Shown here: positions 18,561-28,564 of the stretch, piece after piece
Layout: each line of letters opens with the position of its first letter
How positions within the stretch are numbered: the stretch's first letter is position 1
Origin: Picocystis sp. L7
Taxonomy: Eukaryota; Chlorophyta; Picocystophyceae; Picocystales; Picocystaceae
Assembly (NCBI GenBank): GCA_020975725.1
Contig: QXJR01000006.1
Location: 1,164,999 to 1,228,998 of the forward strand
Reading direction: 5' to 3'
Length of the DNA stretch: 64,000 nucleotides
Notes under the pieces: model-generated
Told to the model about the DNA's origin: nothing
Databases searched by the model: none
Seen by the model: only the letters and a program-made list of their open reading frames with translations
Program-made: the position numbers and the translations under genes

Positions 18561-20590
18561 CTGGTGCCAGTGCAGCCCCATCCACCTGCAGATGGATCCA
18601 GCATTGGTGGAGCGGCTGGTGCCACTGCAGCCCCATCCACCTGCAGATGGATCGAGCATTGGTGCAGCAGCATGGTGCCTCTGCAGCCCCATCCACCTGC
18701 AGGTGGATGGACACTCGATGGTGGTGGTGGTGCCACTGCAGCCCCATCCACCTGCAGATGGATCGAGCATTGGTGCAGCAGCATGGTGCCTCTGCAGCCC
18801 CATCCACCTGCAGGTGGATGGACACTCGATGGTGGTGGTGGTGCCAGTGCAGCCCCATCCATCTGCAGATGGATCGAGCATTGATGCAGCAGCTGGTGCC
18901 AGTGCAGCCCCATCCACCTGCAGATGGATCGAGCATTGATGCAACAGTTGTTGCCAGTGCAGCCCCATCCACCTGCAGATGGATCCAGCATTGGTGGAGC
19001 GGCTGGTGCCACTGCAGCCCCATCCACCTGCAGGTGGATGGACACTCGATGGTGGTGGTGGTGCCAGTGCAGCCCCATCCACCTGCAGATGGATCGAGCA
19101 TTGATGCAGCAGCTGGTGCCTCTGCAGCCCCATCCACCTGCAGATGGATCGAGCATTGATGCAACAGTTGTTGCCAGTGCAGCCCCATCCACCTGCAGAT
19201 GGATCGAGCATTGGTGCAGCAGCATGGTGCCTCCGCAGCCCCATCCACCTGCAGGTGGATGGACACTCGATGGTGGTGGTGGTGCCACTGCAGCCCCATC
19301 CACCTGCAGATGGATCGAGCATTGGTGCAGCAGCATGGTGCCTCTGCAGCCCCATCCACCTGCAGGTGGATGGACACTCGATGGTGGTGGTGGTGCCAGT
19401 GCAGCCCCATCCATCTGCAGATGGATCGAGCATTGATGCAGCAGCTGGTGCCAGTGCAGCCCCATCCACCTGCAGATGGATCGAGCATTGATGCAACAGT
19501 TGTTGCCAGTGCAGCCCCATCCACCTGCAGATGGATCCAGCATTGGTGGAGCGGCTGGTGCCACTGCAGCCCCATCCACCTGCAGATGGATCCAGCATTG
19601 GTGCAGCAGCATGGTGCCTCTGCAGCCCCATCCACCTGCAGGTGGATGGACACTCGATGGTGGTGGTGGTGCCACTGCAGCCCCATCCACCTGCAGATGG
19701 ATCGAGCATTGGTGCAGCAGCATGGTGCCTCTGCAGCCCCATCCACCTGCAGGTGGATGGACACTCGATGGTGGTGGTGGTGCCAGTGCAGCCCCATCCA
19801 CCTGCAGATGGATCCAGCATTGGTGGAGCGGCTGGTGCCACTGCAGCCCCATCCACCTGCAGGTGGATGGACACTCGATGGTGGTGGTGGTGCCAGTGCA
19901 GCCCCATCCATCTGCAGATGGATCGAGCATTGATGCAGCAGCTGGTGCCAGTGCAGCCCCATCCACCTGCAGATGGATCGAGCATTGGTGGAGCAGCATG
20001 GTGCCACTGCAGCCCCATCCACCTGCAGATGGATCGAGCATTGGTGGAGCAGGATGGTGCCTCTGCAGCCCCATCCACCTGCAGATGGATCGAGCATTGG
20101 TGGAGCAGCATGGTGCCACTGCAGCCCCATCCACCTGCAGATGGATCGAGCATTGGTGGAGCAGCATGGTGCCTCTGCAGCCCCATCCACCTGCAGATGG
20201 ATCGAGCATTGGTGGAGCAGGATGGTGCCTCTGCAGCCCCATCCACCTGCAGATGGATCGAGCATTGGTGGAGCAGCATGGTGCCACTGCAGCCCCATCC
20301 ACCTGCAGATGGATCGAGCATTGGTGGAGCAGCATGGTGCCTCTGCAGCCCCATCCACCTGCACATGGATCGAGCATTGGTGGAGCAGGATGGTGCCTCT
20401 GCAGCCCCATCCACCTGCAGATGGATCGAGCATTGGTGGAGCAGGATGGTGCCACTGCAGCCCCATCCACCTGCAGATGGATCGAGCATTGGTGGAGCAG
20501 CATGGTGCCTCTGCAGCCCCATCCACCTGCAGATGGATCGAGCATTGGTGCAGCAGTTGGTGGGGCACTTGCAGCCTCCTGCAGATGGGC
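18561..20590. repeat. 55/56-bp minisatellite, about 36 units, higher-order structure
   Basis: Units begin GCAGCCCCATCCA and are 55 or 56 bp long, measured from successive starts such as 18683, 18738, 18794, 18849, 18904, 18959 and 20009, 20065, 20121. At least five unit types differ in the second half. One type carries a perfect 22-bp palindrome centred on CTGCAG. The order A-B-A-B-C-D-E recurs as a block (units 2-8 and 12-18), while the last ten or so units (from about 19970) are nearly uniform. Because 55 and 56 are not multiples of three and the units lack stops, long ORFs appear in several frames on both strands; these are not genes. Confidence 0.95.
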
Positions 20591-20803
20591 AGAGGGAAAT
20601 TGGGTAGCTGGTCATCAAGGCAGAGGTGGTTACTCTTGGATATTAAGGATCATGGTTAGCTATTTGGTATAGAAGTATGTTTGGATTTTGATGTCGTTGG
20701 AGAATGTAGTTGTTGGGTAATATACTGTCCTGTCAAGGAAGCTTCTAACTTTGTTACAATAGAACTTGGACCAAGAGTTCAGGTTGTCCTATAGTAGAAG
20801 AAA

Positions 20804-21508
20804 TCACGAATACGTTCTGTCAGTTGGCTCATCAGCAGCATCTCCTGACCTGTCATTCAATTTATCACTAAAGTATTCAAAAATTTCAATTTCACCCCAA
20901 GCTTGGGAGATCGAAAGCACATCTTGTACTTGAGGGGTAGACATATTTTGCATGAAGATGTCTAATTGGGTAGATGCATCTGCCTTTTGCTTGGCAGAAG
21001 GTCGTGTCATTGATTTCCAGCCATATACATCAAACGCCCACCATGGGGCAGACTTGCTCAAGTGTGACGTTTGCTTGTTTATCTGGGCCTCACGAGAGGT
21101 GCCACATTGCCGGAAGGAAAGACTCTTGGATTTCCCAGGAATGGAATTTGTAATAGCTCGTTGACAGATTCTTACGGCAATGCATTGCTGGTCTACTGAA
21201 AGACGACAGCCACTCGCCACTCTTGTTCTTCTTATTCGAATTTCACGGGCTCGCTTCCTACACTCCCTTACCATATGCCCACCTTCATCACGCCAATAGT
21301 TTGCAATTGGAATAGTATCCAAATCTCGGGAACATGGTACGTGCTCACTCCTGCCATCCTTCGAAAACAGTACAATCACATCTAAGTATTCATCGTTGGT
21401 ACATACCATTTTCAATTTTTTAATTGCATTGTCAATGCTTTTGAGTGCAGATTTCTTGAGTTTGATGCCCAACGGAGTGAAGTGCTCGACCTCCTCCACG
21501 ATCTCCAT
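20804..21508 (-). CDS. hypothetical protein (234 aa), possibly 5'-truncated
   Basis: 234 residues from ATG 21508. Not recognised. Mixed composition without long low-complexity stretches: a helical N-terminus rich in Lys and Asp, a basic middle (RECRKRAREIRIRRTR) and an acidic tail. The frame stays open upstream to 21553, just past the edge of the giant palindrome at 21546, so the original 5' part may have been cut off when that repeat arrived. It could be a domesticated or decayed transposon protein; nothing in the sequence proves a function. Confidence 0.4.
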   Translation of the reverse strand: MEIVEEVEHFTPLGIKLKKSALKSIDNAIKKLKMVCTNDEYLDVIVLFSKDGRSEHVPCSRDLDTIPIANYWRDEGGHMVRECRKRAREIRIRRTRVASGCRLSVDQQCIAVRICQRAITNSIPGKSKSLSFRQCGTSREAQINKQTSHLSKSAPWWAFDVYGWKSMTRPSAKQKADASTQLDIFMQNMSTPQVQDVLSISQAWGEIEIFEYFSDKLNDRSGDAADEPTDRTYS

Positions 21509-22177
21509 TGTCCAATTGCTCCCAAGACCTCGCAAAGAAACTAAGGCCCACACCCTCTACCATTGGACAATTTTCGTGTTTGTGTCAGTTGTAGCCAGCC
21601 GTTCGTCCGCGTTGTGTGTCCTCTCTCGTAGCGTAATTTTCAGCGGCTGCCCGTGTGGTCTCGTGGTTCCGTGTCCCACGTGTTGTTCATCCGGTGCCAT
21701 GTTCTCGCATCGTGGAAGCGTCGTCTCCGTGTCGGAATCTTTCGTCTCCCGGTCTCGAGGCGGATTCCTTCACAGCACGCGCTCGTACCTCGTCCTGTCG
21801 AGCGACGCGACACGTCCGTTGGCCGTCCTGCTGCACCGTCGTCCTTGCCTTCGGAGGCTTCGGATGAGCCCCCCCCCCCAAGAGATCACGACCACCCCCC
21901 TTGAGGTACATTGGACGTTGTACTTCCACCACTTGTTTCTCGGCGTAGACAAGGTTGTTTTTGCTCATTCTTTTTGCCACATAACCGCCGTTCAATTTTG
22001 CACAAGTTGGTTGTGGTAGCAATCTGGCCAAGCTGCCAGTATGGTCAGAATTATCTTCTATATGTGTCATCCTATATACCAAAATGCCTTTGTACTGTGG
22101 ACTTTGACAGGGCATGTGCATGCAATCCCACGTTCCATACTATGGTTTGCACTTTAGCATCGAGCATTGGGTCCAAT

Positions 22178-22193
22178 AGAGGACTTCAGATTT
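22178..22193 (+). repeat. Harbinger left terminal inverted repeat
   Basis: 16 bp, perfect match to the right end. A further copy of GAGGACTTCAGATTT starts at 22260, 81 bp inside, so the left end carries a tandem duplication of its subterminal region. Confidence 0.93.
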
Positions 22194-22526
22194 CACCCGT
22201 ACAGCGTAGATCGTAGATCCACCCCGGTTGGGTTTCCTACGAAGGAAATCCCCCCGTTCGAGGACTTCAGATTTGTTCGTAGAACGTAGTTCGCAGGTCC
22301 ACCCGGGGATCCTCTACGTTACATGTAACTTTTACTACCTTTAATACCAAGAAAGGGCACCCGCATCGTTGCGAAGGACGGCAAAGGGTCCCGCTTCCCG
22401 CCATGTCTAAAGCAGCCAACGTAGTCCTCTTGAACGGCATTAGACCTCCCAAGTGCACAATTGCACGTGCCGTGGAGGACGTTCCCCACGGTGGGCGGCA
22501 ATCACGAGGCGCAAACGGCGAGTGCA

Positions 22527-23390
22527 ATGGCCACCGCGACGGAGGTGCTACCTCTCAAGGAGATCGATGCGAATGTAGCAAAGGCAGATGCCGAGGACGT
22601 TGTTGAAGTGCGGAAGCAACGCAACACATGGACGGAAAAGCGCAAATTTGCCCTCCTCAACCAATGTTGCGTGGAGGAATGCAATCCGTTTGACAAGTCA
22701 TCGATGAGTGCACGGATGATGGCATGGGAACGATTGGTCATGGCACTCAAGATGGATCCAGATGGACTTTTCATCGATTGCAAGTTGAATCTGGATATTG
22801 TGAGGCGACAACTTGGGATCTTGATCAAAGCGCAACGCAATCGAAACATGGAGGCTCGGGGTGCCACCGGTCGAGGTGGGACCCATGCAAGGACTGAGGT
22901 GGAGGAGCTCTCCCAACGTTTGGTAGAGATGCAGGACGAACGGGAGGAGGAGAGAGACATGGCGAGCGCGGGACGAGCAAAACACATGGCGATGCTGAAC
23001 GAGCAAGGGAAGGAAAATACGGTCCGCCAAATGGAGACACACGCGCACAAGGCGAAGCGGAGGAGGTCCTCTGCAGGGAACAAGTCGACCGGAGGCTTTC
23101 AAGAGGTTGCGAAGGACTTCGTTGCAAAGCTGGATGAGTTCACCCAGGTAGCCCGTCATGCATCCTTGCAAGCGGCAAGGACGAACGCGATGGCTCAATG
23201 GACACGCGACTACAAGCTATGGAAGGCCTTCCCTGACGCTATCCCGGACCCAGGACCACGTGAAGCAAGCGTTGCGCGAGCCGTCCAGGAGCACTCGGAA
23301 GCAGAAGCAAACGTGAATGCTCACCTGGTCGGGAAGATGCCCACCGTCTCATCCGAGATGGAAAAACGCTTCACTGATGCTCACGATTGA
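22527..23390 (+). CDS. Harbinger accessory Myb/SANT-like DNA-binding protein
   Basis: 287 residues from ATG 22527; the frame opens earlier only at a non-ATG codon. In PIF/Harbinger elements this second protein binds the element ends and helps nuclear import of the transposase (family knowledge). Seen: a trihelix/Myb-SANT-like segment (RNTWTEKRKFALLNQC to about LGILIKAQRNR) with the spaced tryptophan and aromatic residues, then a Glu/Arg-rich coiled-coil region, then a basic patch HKAKRRR that could be a nuclear localisation signal. Convergent with the transposase gene, 310 bp away. Confidence 0.75.
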   Translation: MATATEVLPLKEIDANVAKADAEDVVEVRKQRNTWTEKRKFALLNQCCVEECNPFDKSSMSARMMAWERLVMALKMDPDGLFIDCKLNLDIVRRQLGILIKAQRNRNMEARGATGRGGTHARTEVEELSQRLVEMQDEREEERDMASAGRAKHMAMLNEQGKENTVRQMETHAHKAKRRRSSAGNKSTGGFQEVAKDFVAKLDEFTQVARHASLQAARTNAMAQWTRDYKLWKAFPDAIPDPGPREASVARAVQEHSEAEANVNAHLVGKMPTVSSEMEKRFTDAHD

Positions 23391-23700
23391 CCGCAAAATT
23401 TGTAATGAACATGCATCACATTCTGCCTTTACATTCACCAAAACTTCGCTCGTAAAGAACCTACGTCATGGCAAAGGTGAGACTGTGTGCTATGTAGTGT
23501 GCAAAACACATCTATATTACATGTAGTACATATGTACACCAAGCAATTCTAATCTGAGGTTGAAAGGTTGTTGCTGCTGATGTACTGCTGATGGTTTGCC
23601 ATTGTTGCTGCTGATGATGGTTTGCTGATGGTTTGTTACCGGCGCTGAATTAGTTGGTGTTTTGGCTCCATATACTTCCGTTGAAGACTTCTTGAAACCT

Positions 23701-24948
23701 TCACAAGCCAACCAGGCCACTAGTCCTCGTGAACCTTGCTTTGTATTCTTGCATGGTGGGAGGACGAACATCGAAGTACCTATTGGCAACGCCACCGTAC
23801 GCACAGGTGTGAAAGTTAGTCAACATTGCAGCAACACAGTCTTCTTTCCCCGTGGCGCGCGAACCGGTCATCTTTCTGGTCTTGTCCGTGATGAATGGCC
23901 ACAAATTGCCCATCTTTCCAAAAACCCACTCCACGCTTTCTCGATACTTGGACATGGCCGTCGCAAGTTCTGCTTCGTCCGATGGGATCCTACTTCCTTT
24001 TGGCGCCCGCTTGAGAACACCACAAGCGGGATAGGCTGAATCCCCATAAAGGTATAATGGTCTCCCCACATTGTCTTTCATCACTTCCGATCGCGGAATC
24101 AATCGCGAGTTAGCCAACATAGCAGAATCGTTCGTGCGTCCAGTTTCCGGTCCGTGCCAATCGCCAATCAAGAAGTTTGGCAGCACCACGCATTGGTACT
24201 TCGTCTTATGCCCACGCTTCCATCCATTGTACATGCTTTCCTGGGCCACAATGGGACGACATATGTCGAACATCGTCCCATCGATGAACCCACAGCAATG
24301 TGGCAATGGGCAGCTATGCTCGCGCAAGATTCTCGCAAAGTTTGGGAGTTCCTCCTCCCAAAGCTCCAACCGCATGCCCGTTGCGCTAAAAGCATACACA
24401 TGAGTCAACGCCACATTGTACATCTCTGAGATCCCTGATTGGGACCGATCGAAAATGGTGGCCAGGTGGACGCCCGTTTCCCTCCCCGCAAGCCGCCGCA
24501 AGAGGACGAGGAATGCTTCCTCGCCATCGAAGATCCGCCCACTTCCTGGAGCTTTGAAGGTCGGTGGGACCTCCAGCAACTCCTTGAGTTCTCGAAGTTC
24601 TTCCCTCCCAAACCGGAAGCACCCACGTAGCTCGTCGTCGTCGAAGTCGTCCAGCGTCCGTGGACGATTCGACACCCCCACGTATGGGTTCCATCTCCGC
24701 TTCATCTCCTCTAGTAGCAGATCACACTGCAACGAGAGGAGGCTGAAGCCGGAGGAGAACACGATCCCTAGTTCCGGGTTCGCCGGAAACGCCCCTCCCA
24801 TGCTCCTTCCCAACCGCACCAGCTTCTCCTTCGCGTCCTCCATCTCCATGATCTGTAGGATGCGACCGTGCCGTTGTGGCATGTCGCACCCTCCCCTGCT
24901 CCTTCCGCGCCGGTGGGTGAGGGTTTCTACCGCGGAGGAACCCTCCAT
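23701..24948 (-). CDS. PIF/Harbinger transposase (DDE_Tnp_4)
   Basis: 415 residues, ATG at 24948. Cuts and pastes the element at 3-bp targets. Seen: a helix-turn-helix-like N-terminal half (EEAFLVLLRRLAGRET and a SQSGISEM segment), then the DDE nuclease with GFIDGTMFDICRP (Asp 223), YGDSAYPACG (Asp 303) and YRESVEWVFGKM (Glu 340), the spacing expected for DDE_Tnp_4. The frame is complete with no disabling change seen, so it may encode an active enzyme. Single exon. Confidence 0.9.
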   Translation of the reverse strand: MEGSSAVETLTHRRGRSRGGCDMPQRHGRILQIMEMEDAKEKLVRLGRSMGGAFPANPELGIVFSSGFSLLSLQCDLLLEEMKRRWNPYVGVSNRPRTLDDFDDDELRGCFRFGREELRELKELLEVPPTFKAPGSGRIFDGEEAFLVLLRRLAGRETGVHLATIFDRSQSGISEMYNVALTHVYAFSATGMRLELWEEELPNFARILREHSCPLPHCCGFIDGTMFDICRPIVAQESMYNGWKRGHKTKYQCVVLPNFLIGDWHGPETGRTNDSAMLANSRLIPRSEVMKDNVGRPLYLYGDSAYPACGVLKRAPKGSRIPSDEAELATAMSKYRESVEWVFGKMGNLWPFITDKTRKMTGSRATGKEDCVAAMLTNFHTCAYGGVANRYFDVRPPTMQEYKARFTRTSGLVGL

Positions 24949-25187
24949 GATGGATCGGACCCGGAGCTACGCTTGGTTCCTCTACGCATGTGTCACCCGA
25001 AACCCTGAACTACCGACAATTGTCCCCCTAACTCTCCCCACTACCTACATCACCCGTGGAGGATTTCGAGCACCAGCGTCCTTATTAACTACGCTCGAGC
25101 CCAAAGAGCGTAGATCGTAGGATCGAAAAACACGTGTTTTTAACATTTTTAACCGGGGAGAATCTACGATCTACGCGGCTCTGAGCA

Positions 25188-25203
25188 AAATCTGAAGTCC
25201 TCT
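25188..25203 (-). repeat. Harbinger right terminal inverted repeat
   Basis: Complement of 22178-22193, followed directly by the target duplication AAT. Confidence 0.93.
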
Positions 25204-26479
25204 AATAGGAAGTGGAAGTAACACCTCTTCACGCGCGAGAGCAAGAGGAATCGGACTTTTTGTATCTCAAGGGTTTGTGGTTCCGAGCAGGACTTGTGAC
25301 GAATTACTGCACGTGTAGGGTGCAAAATGGCCCTCTTTGAATTATGTCACGCACATAGATAGTTAATTAGGACATAACAAGCTCGTTCCACCCCTAAAAT
25401 GTCACGTAGAGACGAAAATACACGATTTTCAATGTTTTCTTCCCTTTCCAAGATTTGTTGCTTAGTAATGGATGGGTTCAAGAGTACATTCTTGGAAAGG
25501 GAACAAAACATTGAAAATCGTGTATTTTCGTCTCTACGTGACATTTTAGGGGTGGAACGAGCTTGTTATGTCCTAATTAACTATCTATGTGCGTGACATA
25601 ATTCAAAGAGGGCCATTTTGCACCCTACACGTGCAGTAATTCGTCACAAGTCCTACTCGGAACCACAAACCCTTGAGATACAAAAAGTCCGATTCCTCTT
25701 GCTCTCGCGCGTGAAGAGGTGTTACTTCCACTTCCTATTGGACCCAATGCTCGATGCTAAAGTGCAAACCATAGTATGGAACGTGGGATTGCATGCACAT
25801 GCCCTGTCAAAGTCCACAGTACAAAGGCATTTTGGTATATAGGATGACACATATAGAAGATAATTCTGACCATACTGGCAGCTTGGCCAGATTGCTACCA
25901 CAACCAACTTGTGCAAAATTGAACGGCGGTTATGTGGCAAAAAGAATGAGCAAAAACAACCTTGTCTACGCCGAGAAACAAGTGGTGGAAGTACAACGTC
26001 CAATGTACCTCAAGGGGGGTGGTCGTGATCTCTTGGGGGGGGGGGGGCTCATCCGAAGCCTCCGAAGGCAAGGACGACGGTGCAGCAGGACGGCCAACGG
26101 ACGTGTCGCGTCGCTCGACAGGACGAGGTACGAGCGCGTGCTGTGAAGGAATCCGCCTCGAGACCGGGAGACGAAAGATTCCGACACGGAGACGACGCTT
26201 CCACGATGCGAGAACATGGCACCGGATGAACAACACGTGGGACACGGAACCACGAGACCACACGGGCAGCCGCTGAAAATTACGCTACGAGAGAGGACAC
26301 ACAACGCGGACGAACGGCTGGCTGCAACTGACACAAACACGAAAATTGTCCAATGGTAGAGGGTGTGGGCACGCAACTACACGTTCGAAGGGATGCCGAG
26401 TCATTTCTCTTCGCGTTTCGTTGGAAAAAGAGGGAATCTTCCTCCGAAGAAAGTGAGCAGATAAGGACGAAAGAATTCT

Positions 26480-27655
26480 GTGGAGAGACCCATTGAATGT
26501 GATGAAGACCCTCCCACCATTTGCGAAGCAAATGACTTGAGCATTGATGAAGTAGTTACAGGTTGTCCGCAAAGAGTATCCGATTTCGCTCCCAATCCTC
26601 CTACTACCTTTCGCGAAGAGTATCCAGATTTCGATGCGAGCGACGACCGTGAAGAAGATGATATGTGTGTGGCTATGTCTTGGCTTGTGCGCAACGGTAT
26701 CCTCCAATTGGATAGGGGGAAGGATTTTCTGGTGTATGTCATTGTTGGAAGAACAAGCAAGGGTGCACTCAAACCCACGGGAGTATGCACACTCCTACTT
26801 AGTGGCAATGGGATACCAATGAGTTACTGCTCAAGGACTGGTTGTGAAGGGCAAGAATGGCATGCTCAATTTTTGGTGAAGGAAAATGAGGGATGCCTTT
26901 GCAAGTGTGCTGAGGTTTTATTGGATGTATATCCTAATGCCTTGACAGGGAACGGAGAGAATGTGTCAAAGAGGCTGGAGAAGGTATGGCATGAATCTGA
27001 AAATGAGTGCTGCCCTTTAGACGCTGAGTTGGTCGAAGTTAATACAGAAAATTACAATTCATCTGTTAGAAATGTGAATGTGTTTAGAAACTCAATACGA
27101 TTCACGTTAGAAGATGATGGAAGAATATATTATGCGGTATGTTGCAATGACGTCTTTGAGTCACAGGAGTGGAGTTTGATTGGAATGTATGGTGGTCAGC
27201 CCATTTGTATAACATGTCGTAGGAATACATCGTGTTGTAAGCATGTGAGTACTCTTAGGGGTTCTAGGATACTTTTTGATGCTGACCCTTCATTGCAAGA
27301 AGGCAGTAAGAACGTGACAGAATCAATTAACAATACTCTTCTCATCGAAGGTATTGCTTTAAAGAGAGCCCAGCAGAATTTTCTTAAAGGTACAAACGAT
27401 GTGCATCCTTCAGAATTATTCAAAATGAAGAAATTGTTATCCTCCGTTGGATTGGACAAAGAAAACGATGGAAATATGCTGAAATTAGATGAAGTATATG
27501 AGACAGAGTGCACACCACCCCTGTGCCACTTTTTTTGGTGGGCTGTGGGGGTACTTCTGCGTTTCCCACCGCCTTGGCCGGGGACGGCCGATCCAGGCTC
27601 AGAGTCTTCGATCCAAGTTGTTGTACGTTTTACGGTGCATCTTTTCGATCGATGA
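26480..27655 (+). pseudogene. KDZ-like transposase, N-terminal fragment
   Basis: An open frame of up to 391 codons, beginning at a GTG after an in-frame TAA; the first ATG is 26663. It is homologous to the N-terminal part of the transposase at 48018-50312: compare YYAVCCNDVFESQEWSL with FKAVCCGSREDAHAWGL, and ICITCRRNTSCCKHV with RCLTCKRHTTSCIHT. This Cys/His cluster resembles those associated with KDZ (Kyakuja-Dileera-Zisupton) transposases. The similarity ends near 27510 and the sequence then changes character; the LTR of element C follows at 27793. The catalytic part is missing, so this is a broken gene. Confidence 0.6.
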
Positions 27656-27792
27656 CACATGTCCTGAAACGATCTTCCCTGCACGCCTCGGAGCCTTCCC
27701 GTGTGGGCAGGCGCGTGGGTCCGTTGGGGTCCCATCTACTGGCGGTCGACGAGTTCGACTTCAAACCTCTGTATCTTCGCAATGACGTGTTG

Positions 27793-28518
27793 TGTTACGC
27801 AAGGTCACCCTACCCCCATCGAGGGTAGCTCCCATTCAAAGGATAGACAGTAACAATTGCAGTGAAAAGTGGGGAGAGGCCTTCCCTTAGTGAGGACTGA
27901 CCCGGCTCTGAGCCCAATACTCTCGGCGAGACGGGAAGTCCCCCCAATCAAGACTGGGACTGACGGGACCAGCTTCAGGAACCCGGGTTCACCCCCCTTA
28001 CTAATTGGGAAACAGACCCGGGCTCAGTCGGGGCGAATCTCCCCCCAAGTGGATCGAACGGTGGAATACCCTGGTGACCGGATAGGGTCGGCAACGACAC
28101 AGCCCGAGGACCGTCCGATGGGGACGCGGGGGCCCACGTGGGCCCCCAACTACCTGTTGAGCGGATAAGGAGGGCAGTTTCCACCACTCGTTCTCCACGA
28201 GAGATCGAAAGAAGAAGGGGAGCAACCCACTTGCTAGAATAGAACTTTGCTTGAGCCAGCAACAGGTTGTCCCTTCCCCTCGTGAGCTTGGTGCGCCATT
28301 CTCTTCGGTCGCCAACTGCTCCGGACGACCATCAAGAAGCTCTCCTACGACCCCAACCGAGAGGGACTCCTCACTCGAAAAAGAAAGCGAGAGAAGACCG
28401 GAAACTAGGGACCTCCCAAGGCGCTCTACGACCCTCTTTCCTCCAACGACCGGACAAGGACAAGGTGCACAGGGAGAAAACGTGTGTGAAAAGTGTCCCT
28501 CACGGACGCTTGGTAACA
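27793..28518 (+). repeat. 5' LTR of element C
   Basis: Bounded by TGTTAC and GTAACA, a perfect 6-bp inversion. I set the ends by comparison with 42919-43575, which starts TGTTACGC...GGGTAG and ends ACGGACGCTT-T-GTAACA; similarity stops right after GTAACA in both. 726 bp. The 46-bp leader to the gag ATG starts CTGTCGAAGC, the expected site of the primer-binding sequence. Confidence 0.7.
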
Positions 28519-28564
28519 CTGTCGAAGCTTAAGCTCCAGGTGTACTCTTTGAACGACCCGTAAC

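Larger units (their letters stand above)
22178..25203. mobile_element. PIF/Harbinger DNA transposon with TSD AAT
   Basis: 3,026 bp. Ends are 16-bp perfect terminal inverted repeats (AGAGGACTTCAGATTT at 22178-22193 and its complement at 25188-25203), flanked by the 3-bp duplication AAT (22175-22177 and 25204-25206). Just inside, both ends share GCGTAGATCGTAGAT-like sequence. Two genes point towards each other: a Myb/SANT-like protein (+) and a DDE transposase (-), the usual Harbinger pair. The other arm of the palindrome holds the empty site at 25737-25739. The element looks intact and recently active. Confidence 0.95.
21546..26370. repeat. giant inverted repeat (palindrome), arms about 880 bp
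   Basis: Left arm 21546-22177 plus 25207-25453; right arm 25490-26370; spacer 25454-25489 (36 bp). The arms are nearly identical. Differences I noted include the length of a C/G run near 21885 and 26040, and single bases near 21590 and 25290. The left arm is interrupted by a Harbinger element. The outer ends have no clear target-site duplication and no recognisable transposase of their own. The arms contain no gene I recognise. Confidence 0.95.

Noticed and set aside
18246-20672. Long ORFs of 350-790 codons across the minisatellite, in several frames on both strands
   Set aside because: Units of 55/56 bp shift the frame each time and contain no stops, so all frames stay open; the translations are permutations of the same repeat.
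21396-22216. ORFs in the palindrome arms, repeated at 25722-26376
   Set aside because: They are duplicated only because the arms are; none resembles a protein and frames are not kept across the small indel near 21885.
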